From: Sclerotinia nivalis
Taxonomy: Eukaryota; Ascomycota; Leotiomycetes; Helotiales; Sclerotiniaceae
Direction: 5' to 3'
Length of the DNA stretch: 64,000 nt
Assembly (NCBI GenBank): GCA_029531795.1
Contig: JAPEIS010000006.1
Coordinates: 1,426,001-1,490,000 of the forward strand
Numbering within the stretch: position 1 is the stretch's first letter; every line of letters starts with the position of its first letter. Positions 25,073-38,160 of this stretch are shown in pieces. The notes beneath the pieces are model-generated. The model did no database searches and was not told the origin of the DNA. It saw nothing but the letters and a program-made list of their open reading frames with translations. The position numbers and the translations under genes are program-made.

Positions 25073-25490
25073 ATCAGAAACCACCGATATTTTATGAGTA
25101 ACACCTTCCGTGCCGTACTAAATTGAACACCCGTCGGAATAAATTATTGACAGGTGGTAAAACAACATAACCCATTTCTCGTTCCAAAACACAAAGCACT
25201 GCGCTGCTAACAACAAAGTAAAAGATACAACATCTTGAATTTAAACCACTTTGTCAAACCAACCTGTCAAACTTACATATTTCCGGTTTACGAATACCAA
25301 TCAAACCCAATTTAAATAACAACAACTACTACACACCTACCAATAACCAGTTTTCCTTCATTTCTCATCTACATCAACATCAACACTTCCGATCCTGCAG
25401 AAATCTATCCCAAGGATAGCCTCCGCGTGTCATTCAGGAACCTGATAGATATCTTCCCATTATCTCAGAAGCACATTTAATTCGCAAGAA

Positions 25491-26429
25491 ATGTCGGGCA
25501 TACCACGATATAACAATGCACCACTAAATGCGCGATCGGGTGTTCCTGTCCCTCCCACCGGGCCTGCAACATCCTCTCAAACGGCCGCACCTGCATCAAC
25601 ATCAGATCCTATGAGCAACCATAACCCCACCACCACATCATCTTCATCCTCCTCGTATCCACGAGCGCAACCCGCAGCTGCCGTACCCCTTCCTACCGGG
25701 CTTTCAAACTCTCAGCGTTACGCGCCCCCCGCTGCAGCAGTCACGACAGCAAAACCAGAGCCAACGCGCACGATAAAAGAAGATTCCGATGTGCCTCCTG
25801 CACCGCAGCCAGGTGCTTTTCCTAAGCCGACTACTGGGTTCGCGGGAAATAGGAATGCGTTGCAAACCAAAACTGTACCTCCTCCTCCGAGAGCGGGGTC
25901 TTCTTATGCTGCTAGCAACGATGCGACTACCACAATGCCACAAAATACGAGTGCGGGGCAAGTGGGGATGGAGAAAAACGATTCAGGATACCCCCCTCAA
26001 ATGATAATCCCGCCGCCAAGTATCACCCGCACACCGCTTTCTTCCACGATGACTATGGATGCGGCCACGGCAGCTCAGACAGAGAGTTCATATAGGACAA
26101 TGCATCCTCAACCGGTTTCTGTTAGGGAAGCATATGGTCAACGTACACAACAGGAGAATGAGGGATATGGATATGAGAGACGCAGTTTGGAACACCTGGA
26201 ACATCCACCGGGGTATGTGCAGAATGCGTACGCGGCTGAAATGAGCAGTGATCAGAGGAGAGCAATGGATGTTTATGAGGGGCAGGAGGGGAATGGAAGT
26301 CATGGTGGGGCAAGTGGTGGGGGTGAGGAGGAGGGTATTTGGGGGAGTGCAAAGAGGTGGGTTGGGAGTGCGGGGAGTAAGTTGAGTGAGGGGGAGAAGG
26401 AGGTTTGGAGGAGGATTAATGAGGAGTAA
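25491..26429 (+). CDS. Uncharacterised Pro/Ser/Thr-rich protein with conserved-looking C-terminal helix
   Basis: Single-exon ORF of 312 aa. The first 200 residues are low-complexity (Pro, Ala, Ser, Thr) and probably disordered. The last 30 residues (GIWGSAKRWVGSAGSKLSE, then EKEVWRRINEE) form a likely amphipathic helix with spaced Trp residues, a pattern I associate with conserved filamentous-fungal proteins of unknown role, though I cannot name the family. There is no signal peptide or membrane segment. An A/C-rich leader and the ATG in GAAATGTCG support the start. The gene lies alone between two gene-poor regions. Confidence 0.72.
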   Translation: MSGIPRYNNAPLNARSGVPVPPTGPATSSQTAAPASTSDPMSNHNPTTTSSSSSSYPRAQPAAAVPLPTGLSNSQRYAPPAAAVTTAKPEPTRTIKEDSDVPPAPQPGAFPKPTTGFAGNRNALQTKTVPPPPRAGSSYAASNDATTTMPQNTSAGQVGMEKNDSGYPPQMIIPPPSITRTPLSSTMTMDAATAAQTESSYRTMHPQPVSVREAYGQRTQQENEGYGYERRSLEHLEHPPGYVQNAYAAEMSSDQRRAMDVYEGQEGNGSHGGASGGGEEEGIWGSAKRWVGSAGSKLSEGEKEVWRRINEE

Positions 26430-29400
26430 ATGGGCTAGGATGGTGTTACTTTTGGTCTCTTGAATCTAAGGTCATGGGATAGGATAGGGTGTACGATTTG
26501 ATATGATGATGCGATACGATGGTGTACGGTACGATGGTATACGATGTGATGGTGTACGATAGTGTATGATCAGATAGCGGTAGATTGATACACATACAGC
26601 TACAAACGATATCCGGGTAAACTTCCTTTTGAGCAAGGTAATGATATTTTTATCATACTTTATAGATAGCCTATTGTGGTTGTGGTGTATGAACAAGTGC
26701 GTAAGCCACCTCAAACTTATCAATCTAAATATTGCGCCTACAATACTCGAGGACAATATATACAATAAGTATCAATCAGCCTCTACAAATGAAGTAAGTA
26801 GAAGGCTTAATAATCGATAAGAATAGACATAGTACCCCTATTATTGAGGCCTACATGATCATCAATGGATTTGAGTTTGTGGGTGTGTCGGTGGTATTAT
26901 AATGTGGTATTATAAGTCTTATATATATAGATGATAGAGTTTCGTCACGGTATTATCATGATTCGAGACTTTTGAAAATCGTATACATACATGTACAGGC
27001 ATTGTATATATATATAGATATCGTTCTTCATATTAACACAGCGGGAGGATCTGCACAAGGTGTGGACGACAATACCCAGACGGAAAAGGAGAAGAAACAG
27101 AAGCTTTAGGGAAATCTTAGAAATCGGATGCCCGGTCCGTTGGAGCATTCTTACCTTCTAACCTTCCAACCTGGCGGATGATCAATCAATCATCAATCGT
27201 GACGGGGTTTCCAAATTCGGGAAGAGAGATTTAGATTTATGTTTATGTGTATGTATATGTATGTATATGCACCTGGTATATCACTGACCAATCAGCTAGA
27301 AAGTAAAATACTATGACTTGATGGTGAGGAGAATACGCGCATACCCGCGTCATCGATGCCTCCCCCCCCTTGTCTTGTTCACAAGACAAGGGGAGAAATA
27401 TCCCGGTATCTAAGATCTTAGAAAGTAATGAATGGATGGGTGGGTAAGTGGTGGATAGGGCGGGTTGATCTTCATATTAGGTGTGTGATATTGATAGGGA
27501 TAAAAATGGATTTCTAGTGGAGAAATGAGAAAAAGAGAGGGGATTAACGCCGAGTCAGTCGGTATACCTGCATGAATTTGGAGTATGGATTGGGGAGATT
27601 GTGGAAATGAAATTGGGATGCATGATTGAAATTTGGTGCTGGAAGCGAAGGATGGATTGGGAGGAAACGGGAAAGTCCCCGTATGAGAGCTGGATTGAGA
27701 AGGATGATGTATGCATGTTGTGGCTGTGGAGATATGGGATGATGTTCGTCTTGCCTGTGGAGGATAGCCAAGTGTGAAGATGATGTTAGTTGCGGCTTGA
27801 GAAAGATTGGTATGTTGTCGTCTGATAGCGTTGGAGGTAGATTTGGAAATGGCATTTTGGAGATAGTGCGGTATTGGTGTCTGTTAGTGGAGATACGGGA
27901 TGACAGAATCGTATAGCAGCCGTTTGGAATAGATAGATGCATCACCCGTGAGGTTTAGTCCGAAAATATATCTGCTAGAAGGATTTTGAAGAATTCTAGA
28001 AGAATTCGCTGCACGGGATGATACGGTGGTGGATTGGAAAAGGCTAGAGCTAGAGCTAGCTGCTGCCCGTGCCCTACCCTGCCCTACGAAACAGCTGAGT
28101 CCCGAAACAGGTACTGGGTGGATGAGATAAAGTGGAGTGAAGTGGATGATCGGATTTCGGATGGATGAGAAGAAGGTCATAGCGGAGAATTGTTTGTGAA
28201 ACTATAGTGGTGCTGTAGGTTGAGTTGAGGGAAAGAATGTCATTAGACGTTTAGGATGTGAAAATAGATGAAGCTTGTGAGATGGAAAGTATCTAGGTAC
28301 CCACTTGGGAAAAGTGTGTGTGAGTTTGAGTGCCGGAAATTGATATCTAGTTGCCTAGTATCTTAGTGTGTGTAGTGCGAAGTGGACATTATGATGATAA
28401 TTTGAAATCAGTTTGCGCTAGAAATCCTTCTTGACAGCTTTCGATAAGTTTTCCTCTTTTGGACAAAGTACGTTTAAACGTATTAGATCATAAAGTAGTG
28501 AAAACTAATTGTGAACATGAATGGGATATACCCATCTGCCCATTAGTTGTTCATTCTTGTCATTTTCAAGTCTCACTACTCCTGGTGTGGAACGAATTGT
28601 AAATCACGGAAGCGGTCAATCAAAGTGATCGGATGCCAGGTAATATATTAATATGCCCGTGAGGAACGGCGAGGCCAGCCGAATTGACATAGGATTGGAA
28701 TAGAGTTGTATATCTGTACCTGTGCTGTCAGTTTGTGATCGATGAGCTGGGATGAGAAGGGCTGCTGAGGCAAGCCACAGAATATTTGAGGTATGACGAA
28801 TCGGACATTTAATCGATCACCAGAATCCCGGTCAAGAGTGAGGGATGAAGAGAGTACCGGTAATGTAATGGGATACACGGTGGGGGTCGCCGACTATTAT
28901 GTGACAGGTATCAAGGTTTCTCGGCATCAATCGGTACCTATTTGAAGGAAGGAAGGAAGGAAGGAAGGAAGAGCTTTATATAATCAACTAATGAGTTGGT
29001 TGCCCAGCCAGTAATCAAAATTGGTTTCTTGGTTTCAGTGAATGAAAGCAACTAGAAAGAAATGGGTAAGTCGGCAATTTGTTACAAACTAAGTAGATAC
29101 TATATTTCAGAAAGTCATGAGATTGTTTTCCTTTCATCTAAAGTATCCTTCCTGTTGTATAGAAGTTTTAGCTTCATTTTACGCTCAGACTTACTCATAG
29201 AATCGGTTCTTTCGGGACGTCTACTTCAATAAGTTAATTGGTTCGAATCTCTTACTTCCCTTACTTGGATCTTCCCCTGTATTGAGTTTCATGATGCTTG
29301 TCCCAAACACTACCGAGTATGCACATTACATGGATTCGTAACAAGGATGAAGGAATCCTTTAGCTTGCCAAGATGTTCTTGTAAGAGTACTTTGAAGTGA

Positions 29401-31843
29401 GTTTGGAAGTTTAGGTTCTGGTGCTTCATTTTGTGGAGTGATGGAAGTTATAAACAATGATAGAAAGCGAGCAAAACCGACAGGAGTTAAACTTCACAAT
29501 AGTAAGGTTTGAAACTGATTCAGTCCATTTTTTAATATTTTTCTTTTCGATTCTCCCGCAAGATCTTACTCCGATGGAAGTAACAAACAAAGTATGAGGA
29601 AAGGATGGATGGCTGGATGGCTGGATGTATCGATTACTTGTCGCTCGTGCCAAAAAAAAAGTAAGAGCTAGCTTTCAAAATGATGAGAGGTTGGAAGTGA
29701 TTTCTAAAAATGATAATAATTATTTTTATATCTTTTTTGCTTTTATCAGCCATCGATCATCACTCGTCAAAATACGTTCGGTACTGTACGTCCATCCATC
29801 TAGCTTAAAATAGACACACTCGGATTGATTTCAGGTGGTAAAGAAGGCCGGAATGTGGAAATGGTTGATTGAAAACCGTTATCAAATAAGAAATAACTGA
29901 GGAATGATTGGTTATCAATAATTGACAGTTTTCTTGTCTATTTTCTACTACATAACCAGCCAAGCTGTTATATTGTACTCTTACATACGACCTACGCCGA
30001 AATATCTATCCCATCTGTGATTCCAGACCTCAGATCAATATACTTGAGCTTTTACTTTACGTCGCCCAAACGGTGGTCCCTAATCCTTATACTTTTTGTC
30101 CCAACCTTTTTTCTTGAGGATTCCTCATACTAAATAGATATATTACTTGGTATTTTAACTACGAGCTCGTATTATATTATATATTATATCATATTAGGGC
30201 TGATATGCTTTGCTGTACAACTAAATCGTGGAGTACCCCTGTTCCCGTGTGGATAAGATCCTCAAACAGCACCTGATCTTCTAACCAAAATATAATCCCG
30301 GTTTCTATCCTTACCCGCACAACTAATCTAACCATCTAACCATAGTACATTATCATCTAACTCACCACCAAAAAGAGACTTAAAACTACCCAACTTTACA
30401 TCTACCACTCACAGACTTCCGAAATGCTTTGAACTGGATTTACTAATATACCTTGTCCGGCACTGTCTTCGGCCATCATTGGTTGTCCGTTGATCTCGGA
30501 CTTGTTGACAGTCCTCAATTAGTTACCCTGGACGTTACAAATTCATCACCACATCACCCCGTTGGGATAGTCCGTGAGCCCATGAAGCTCAAGTGGTTGG
30601 AAACAGGACAACATCCTTTGTATCACAGTCACAAAAGTCACCACTTTCATCATCACCATCGTAGCTTCTAACTCTTACCAACCTTCAGGGGAAAAAAAGA
30701 TTTTCCTAAAATGGGACTCACGGCATCGTCATATACTCACTCGGCCTACCTGCCTTACCCCGGATACTGCACCTTTAAGGTGTAGTGGTGTCTGTATGAG
30801 ACAAGACAAGCCACCCCCCTCTACTTGTAATCCCTCTAAACTCTCTTGCTGGATGAACACATATCTACATTTTTCGCATCGAATATTGCCTTTCCATGAT
30901 GGGTCAGCGGTAGTGGACCCGTCGCTGGACCCAACCAGCCTTGCAACTTCGATACTGCAACCAAGTGTAACTTTGCTCACTCATCTATTGAACTCATTAC
31001 TCACTACTCTAACCCACTCAAACACTGACTTCAGCTACTATTCGCACAGCTCATCTGTCCTTCCCACCACCCCCCCCCACTTCACCTACCCATGCAAAGC
31101 CAAGCCTTTCCGGCAAAGCGTACTTTCCAGACCTCGACCACACAAGTTTTGTGAGGTTTGGCTTGTATCAGGAACGACGCTGGCATGGGTCCAACAACGA
31201 CATCCCGATCCCGGGCAGGGCTGCAAACCACGACAGGCGTCCCTCGACCTTTTCAAGTATTTTCCTCTCTTATACCTCATGGATCTCTGCACTGCCCCTC
31301 TTCCACCTTTTTCGCGTTCGTCCCAATCGCATCTCTTCCTGTTCTATTTGACCAGTCACTCCTTGAAGGTCTTTTTAATTTCGCTTTTCGCTCATCTATA
31401 TACTGGGAGCTGGCTCTCATCTACTCCAAGCCAGGCTACGTCGATCACCAAACGAGTTTGTTTCTATATTACTTTTTCCCAAGTGCATAGCTCAACTCAT
31501 CACGCTCATTTCCGCTGCCCGACACTATCTACCTGCAGACGCAAAGTAACCATACCCACATATCCTCATCGCGAGGCATCGTTGTTTTAATTTCGTTCCA
31601 CCGGAAACTTTACGCATTCCCTACGTATACATATCAGAGTTGCGCATCCCTCGGATCTTATCATATCTGGTAAAGTTACATACAAATCCTTATAATCCTT
31701 CCCGGATATACATCGACCTTACCGACCCCCCGGATCGGTGGATCATTATATATTACTTTCTTTTACAAAACTATCCACCGCTGACGACGATCCTGATAGT
31801 CAATCGGCCATTAACTATAATCAATTGAACCTGATCCGCGGTC
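26430..31843. other. Gene-poor region of about 5.4 kb
   Basis: Between the 312-aa gene and the Rua1-like regulator. It includes a degenerate TACGATGGTG-type repeat at about 26503-26570, a GAAG microsatellite at 28944-28971 and a C/T-rich stretch from about 30300 that is probably promoter and long 5' leader of the regulator. The longest ORF (30796-31590, plus, 264 codons) has low-complexity Ser/Thr/Leu/His composition and is not accepted as a gene. No RNA gene was recognised. Confidence 0.55.
28944..28971. repeat. GAAG tetranucleotide microsatellite
   Basis: About seven GAAG units in a row within gene-free DNA. Confidence 0.9.
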
Positions 31844-34015
31844 ATGGGTTCCATTCAAACGCAATCGTAAGAACATCAACTCCTCTTTACGATAGCGTCT
31901 TTACTTACATCTAGCACTAGCCGCCATTCATTTCATCCACAATCTTCTTTTGCTTTTAATCCCAACGATAAGTTTAGAAGAGATTGTCCCCCACGATCAT
32001 TCCCATCAGCTTCTACCATGAATCCCAACGAGATATCTATGAAGCGAGAGCCTATTGGACTGGGTATGTGGTCTACAACAACACCACCAAACCCAACTAC
32101 GAGACCTCGACCAGCAACTATACATGAGACTGGGTTCTCATATTGTATGTCAGGGCAAGACAACTATTCTTTACCAGCATGGGATTCTTCGACGATGCCA
32201 ATGCAACTAATGCACGACGGATTGTCGCAAAACTATGCAATTCAGCACGATTACTATTCACCATCATCAGGAGGGGAACGTGGATCACATCAGAACCATG
32301 CCATTTCCGTTAGCGGTAAAGCTTTTTCTGACTTTGATTTCACAGATCATTGGAGCACGAAACCTTGTGATGATAGTGTGGAAATGCAAGGTCTCGATAC
32401 AGATATGCATATGGGCCAGGCTTATACCACGGACGAGGCCGTACCGATTTTGGATTTGAGATGTGGACCTGGAATGGATTCCGATCGATCTAATATGGAT
32501 CAGCCATGGAGTTCGCGCAGGATGTCTGGTTCTTCATTCACGTTATCAACCACAGGAGCTCTTTCTGAGATGCCATCATATGAGGACTTTTCTACTACAT
32601 TATCAGAAGCACCTTCTTTTACTTCAGACTATCCACCTACGTCAAATCGGAATTCATTAATGTCATCAACACAATTATCGCCAGTAGCGTCCCCTAGAAT
32701 GACGCCACAAAATAGATCCGAATTGGTACGAACTCAAAGCAGAGGTAGAGCAACTCCTTCGCCTCGGCCAAGTATGCGCTCAGCACCTTATAATATGGAT
32801 AGCAATCGAAACAAGAGATGGTCTACAGGATCATACGCACCTGCACCAAGTAGACGACCTTCCCCATTTGTCTACCATCAAAGTCATGAATCGTTTCAAC
32901 CACCTCATCCACCTCACATGTCACCTCACATGTCATCCCGACATTCTTCACCCACGATAAATAATCCTCATTTGCCTCTCAATATGACTAATTTACAGAC
33001 GCAACAACATCCATTCATGATGGCCAATAACGCAGCTTATCAACGGAATAGCATGCTTCTGCCTTCTCATACATATCATGAGCCGCATCAATTTGATACG
33101 CCCCCACCTTTACTCTCTCACGGTCTTTTCCGCATGCTTCAGAGTAATGCAGATCCACATTCATTGCATACTCATTATTCGGATCTGAGTGACCCCCCTG
33201 ATCTTTACGCATCCCTACATGAAGAACAATTGGCACCTCCACCTGAAGATATGAATCCATCGGATCCTGATCTTATTCCTCACGAGCAAGAACTACGATT
33301 TGACGGAGATTTGTATACCCCGAGATGGGTACGAGGTCATGGAAACAAGAGAGAAGGGTGGTGTGGTATTTGCAAACCAGGACGATGGCTAGTACTGAAA
33401 AATAGCGCGTTTTGGGTATGTTTCTTTTCTTTTCCCCCGGGCAATAGTTTACCTCCAAAAAAACTCGCTTACTAATATGTTATGACCCACAGTATGATAA
33501 AAGTTTCACTCATGGCATTTCAGCCGCAACTGGACAGCCTTTTCAAGAGCCGCAAGAAACGCGACGCATGGACGGAAATCCAGATGTATGGGAGGGTCTG
33601 TGTGGAAGCTGTCATGAATGGGTTGCTCTAGTTAGTAGCAAGAAAAAGGGAACCACATGGTTTCGACATGCTTACAAAGTAAGTTTCATATCTTTCACTT
33701 CAAAAGTCTGAGCACAATCCAAATCATGTTCGAGAATGAATTTTGACATTCAGTTAAATTGAACTTGAGACTAATATGAATAATCAACAGTGTCACTCTC
33801 ATCCAAAGATTAAAGATGCACCAAAACGCCGACGCGAATCTAGCCATTCTCGTGCATTGGGCGCGTCAAATATGGCAAAGTCAAAAGCTCATGATTCAAT
33901 TACTTCGAATCCGCATCAATCTTCACCAATGACGCCTAGTGTTACTTCCACACCTTTGTATCAGAGGAAATCTCCTTTAGGTAGTCCGGTAGACGGTTTG
34001 AGTAGTATGATATGA
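31844..34015 (+). CDS. Rua1-like zinc-binding transcriptional regulator
   Basis: Nuclear regulator with the Rua1 C-terminal domain, named after the Ustilago maydis activator of ustilagic acid genes; the target genes here are unknown. Four exons, 31844-31866, 31915-33415, 33493-33678 and 33791-34015, give 644 aa. The first 450 residues are Ser/Pro/His-rich and disordered. The C-terminal domain (about residues 470-590) reads LYTPRWVRGHGNKREGWCGIC, then GRWLVLKNSAFWYDKSFTHGI, WEGLCGSCHEWV and HAYKCHSHP, giving paired Cys and Cys/His ligands. It can only be read after removing two introns. A basic segment KRRRE follows. The first exon is only 23 nt; starting at the later in-frame ATG (32018, residue 43) is an alternative. 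Confidence 0.85.
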
Positions 34016-34690
34016 TTATGATTTTGGAATGATTTCCTTCTCTTCTATCATTGTCACGCCCTTGTTTTTCTTATCGGCGAGTTTATGTTTACATGATTTG
34101 ATTTGATGTACGCTGCGAAAGACTTTGTATTTTATATTTTTCTTTCATTCAAGAACACAGACTATCCTTTTATTTGATTGCATTTTTTTTCTTTCAGCAG
34201 AACGAGAGATCTACGAAGCTCAAGACGAGATTTTCATACACATGTTTGTTTGTACATGGAGTATAGTGATGAGACGCGGGGCAGGATACCATTCTCCACC
34301 TTTAACTTGAAACATTCCACTTTCATTTATGGTTTTTGGGCTCAGAAGCTGGGTCGGGGATCTGTTAGTGCGATGGTATGCTGGTGTGATGGTATGGGAA
34401 AGAGATGACAGATGCAGGGCAAACACGCCAGGGAGAGGAAAGGGAAACTTCAAACTCGGGACAGACTTTCTTTCACATCTACAAGTACAATTTATAAAGT
34501 AGGAGATGAGTATCTGCGGGCAGGCGTGTGTTACGATTTTATGAGAAAGGATCAGAAGAAGATGCAGGAACAGATTCAGATGGGTGAACAATGAAGGCAA
34601 AAGGCGCACAAAGAAGAGGAAAAAATAATTGATTTTTGGTACTGGTTAGATATTTTTCTTTTCGTTGGGATTTTGGTCGGCGGTATATAG

Positions 34691-34865
34691 GTTAGGATAG
34701 GTTAGATTAGGATAGGTTAGGTTAGGATAGGTTAGGATAGGTTAGGATAGGTTAGGATAGGTTAGGATAGGTTAGGATAGGTTAGGATAGGTTAGGATAG
34801 GTTAGGATAGGTTAGGATAGGTTAGGATAGGTTAGGATAGGTTAGGATAGGTTAGGTTAGGTCAG
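34691..34865 (+). repeat. GTTAGGATAG decamer tandem array
   Basis: Thirteen perfect consecutive 10-bp copies at 34721-34850, flanked by degenerate copies on both sides. It lies about 700 bp past the stop of the Rua1-like gene. The unit contains TTAGG but not the TTAGGG telomere repeat. Confidence 0.97.
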
Positions 34866-37800
34866 GTAGCATAGCGATGGGTTGGTAGGGTAGAGTCCTA
34901 TCACGAGATTGGTGCTTAGCACTAGGCGGGCGGGCTGGCGATGGCGATGGCAAATTAGTTGGGGAGTTGGGAAAATGAAATTCTTTGATATGAGACATAT
35001 TTTTATTTATACATGTTGGCGTGGTTTGACTTGTGATTTTAGTCTTTTGATTTTAGTCTTTTGATGTTCGAAGTGCCGAGCGAGCGTATGGATGGATAGG
35101 TTGATGGGTTGAGTGATGGCCATTATTCTTTCAATTATACACCCATCGGAGAAAAGTTAAAATTAACATGTTTGCATTCAGCACTATACTCTCCTTAATC
35201 TCATATATCAATCACAATATCTACCTCGTCAGTACCCGTAGACAATTAGATACGCTGCTCATCTTGTTCTTTCCGCTGTTCTATACATCGGGCTGCTTGC
35301 TGTGCTTTTTGTTTTGTTTTGACTTCTGCTTAGCTATCGCTGTCAGTCTTCTCATATGTGGTTTATTATGCATTCAGTGTTCACAGTATGGCTATGTATA
35401 TTTCCAATCGATTGATGGAGATAGTAGGTAGGTAACTTAACTCGCTTGCTTGCCCATCGATATCTTCCTTGTATGTGAAGGAATATATTGATTGAGCCTA
35501 TAGGTTAAATACTCCGTTCTAGGAATAGCTCGTTGATCGTTTCTACATTTGGGTTTCTGCATGGGGGTTGTGCATCTATAGCTACCTAGATACATACTTA
35601 ACCTTACTGTCTAAGAAGATAAGAAGAGCTCGAAGTACTGGGTATACATCTTGTAGAAGGGGGGAAGGAAGGGGGGGGATGATGTGATATAGTGATTGAT
35701 TGTGATGTTTTGTTTATTTGTTTATTTCTATCTTTCTTTCTATTTATCTATTTGATCTATTTGATCTACTGGTGAAGTGAACTGTAGATGTTATTTTTGT
35801 GTAGTTTGGTTTGGTATGGTATGTTGTATATGTTATTGGTTTCGTTGGTAGAGGATATTATTGTGGATTCTTATGTGGTGGGTGTATTTATGTGTGAATC
35901 ATCTATTTCAGCACGAAAAGAGTGATTCGTTGCTAGGATATCTTAGTACCTAGATGTAGAGGGAATCTGTGATTAGCTGTATATAAAGCTTCAATACAAT
36001 TTGTTAGATGTTGGATAGCGGGTAGCGGATGATATGTTTCTAGAAGTTTACGGAATCTTTTTAGGGGTGGTGTATGTGTGAAGTTTTAAGCGCGCTGGGA
36101 TTAGATGGAAGAGTTTCGGTGAAGTTGCTTGGGTTTGTTAGGGTGTAGGAGGTTTGGTGGTTATGAAGGGCTAAGATTGAAGAAACTTCTTTTTCGTCTG
36201 AAGATCCCACGGGTTGGGATGTTAGGTATGAGTCGTTGGCGAGTAATGAGTGTGTTAAGTCGATGGATGGATGGTTGGGTGGGCTCATACGTTTGGAGGT
36301 TTATGCAATGAGTAGTGTGGTATTGTTGAGGGACGAGATGTGAAATGGTGTGGTGGGAGCTGGGAATCACAAGGGGTATGTGAGGAGAGATAGGGACAAG
36401 GGTTTTAAGATGGTCGGAATACTGGATGATGTAGAAGGTACTTGAGGCTAGAAGGCAAGATGGCGCGATACAATACAAGGTATGAAAGTAGCAGGACTTT
36501 AGCTAGAAGTCCAAAAGTGTTTGAAAATGGTACGGAGTGCAGGGTATAAGATATAACTGTGAGCTAGAAGAGTCATAGGGCGGAATAGAAAATCTCGATA
36601 ACAGGTTCCTGGGGAGAATTGGAAGAAGTCAGAGATGGTTGTAGCGATCTTGCAGGGAAGGGAGTGGGAATGTGATATGGAGGTTTATGCGTTGCGATTG
36701 TGGATCTGATGAGAAGCGGAGGCAGTCTGTATAAGAGTAAGGAAGTCGAAGATGGGAAGGGAAGGGAAGGAATGAAGATACTGATTATAATTGAGAGGTT
36801 GAGGTAGTAAATGTAAATGATGATGATCTACTTTTCAAAGTCAGAGTCAAAGTCAAAGTGTCAATTCAAATTTGACAATCAAACATCTTGAATATTCCAA
36901 TTCGGGATCAACAATCAAATGAATGATCTTAACTATTCAGAGCGTGTGTGCAGAGATAATGGGATGAAAGCGGATAGAGCTTTGGATAGAATAAATAACG
37001 TTGTGCCGATGGTATGGTTCATATCGAGATGGTGTATGTTAGCCTTGAAGGTATGTGTTGATATTCATTTTTGACGTTGGTGGTAGTTGGACCAATTGGG
37101 AAATGGGGCAATGTTGTGCCGATGATTCAATGAGAGGATGATTCAAGGCATTAGCTAAGCTGCTAAAAGTGTACATTTGAACCTCAATTCATGCGATTGT
37201 CTTGTATTGAGAAACTAAGTAGTCTATCGTGACGAATCTTGTGAAGGATGGGTGACTGATGTCTTACTTCTTAAGAGTGTTGCGCCGTTCATCTTGTTAT
37301 CGGAGAGAGGGAGCGAGAGTTATGAGAAGAGGTGTGATGAAATGGAAGCGGAGCTAAGGAGGTTAATTGAAAAAGCCGGGAAGGTTTGGAAGAAGATTGG
37401 ATAGATGAAATCATGAAAAGAAGGGTTGGCTCGAGATTGGCGAAGGCGCATGTAGGTGCAGGTGGGATTTGTGAGAGCATCACCGGTGACTCTGGGCCAA
37501 TGATCTGGTTGCCATTTTCTAGGGATGGAACTGAGCGACGATAGTAATAGTATGATATGTGAAACTGCCTAATGAACGACTTGACTATCTTGTGGCTGCT
37601 CTACTGCGTAAAATGGCTCTCGCGTATTGACAACCAATAACTATATCAAAATTGAAGCCATTCACAATCTAATTTTGATTTCTTGAATTCAGACACATAA
37701 GACTTTTGTTTGTAACATCCTTTTTGACTTTCTTGATAGAAGGGCCAAGATAAATTCTTCCTAGGATACATACATTTCTTGAGTAGATAACTTGAATATT

Positions 37801-38130
37801 AGGAACAACGAACTACTACGAGTAGAGATGGTTGGATGGATGTTCAGAGCCGTTGAAAATGGATGACACGGGTTATGAGCGTATTAAAAAGGCCTAAGGA
37901 TCTCGACTACCTCTGTAGCACAGGCATTAAATACGCCAAGACAGCAACCATTCTTATGAGACAACCTTAAGCTTAAGCTTACACATTCCTACTTTTGAAG
38001 TCATGATGAGTACAACATAACCAACTGAATACAATATCTAAAAGAGTCCACAGCTCTCAAGATGATTTTAAATGTTATTACCAATATAATATGATTGATC
38101 TCTGAATTCCCATCGTCATTTACTTGATTT

Positions 38131-38160
38131 CTCACCTCACCTCACCTCACCTCACCTCAC
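38131..38160. repeat. CTCAC pentanucleotide microsatellite
   Basis: Six perfect CTCAC units within the C/T-rich region upstream of the PHD-finger gene. Confidence 0.95.

Larger units (their letters stand above)
23753..25490. other. Gene-free region of about 1.7 kb
   Basis: Lies between the divergently oriented 220-aa and 312-aa genes and carries both promoters. It contains a poly-T run at 23767-23779, a GATGT repeat at 24719-24764 and a CCTC/CCTA pyrimidine repeat at 25044-25072. The last 350 bp before 25491 are A/C-rich, typical of a fungal 5' UTR. No gene was seen. Confidence 0.5.

Noticed and set aside
27544..28180. Minus-strand ORFs of 133 and 98 codons
   Set aside because: Composition is that of random AT/GC-skewed DNA; the two frames overlap and contain no motif.
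29225..29260. GGTTCGAATC, resembling a tRNA T-loop
   Set aside because: The flanking bases do not form a T-stem, and no acceptor, D or anticodon arms can be drawn upstream.
34691..34865. TTAGG-containing array as an internal telomere
   Set aside because: The unit is GTTAGGATAG, not TTAGGG, and unique DNA and genes lie on both sides.
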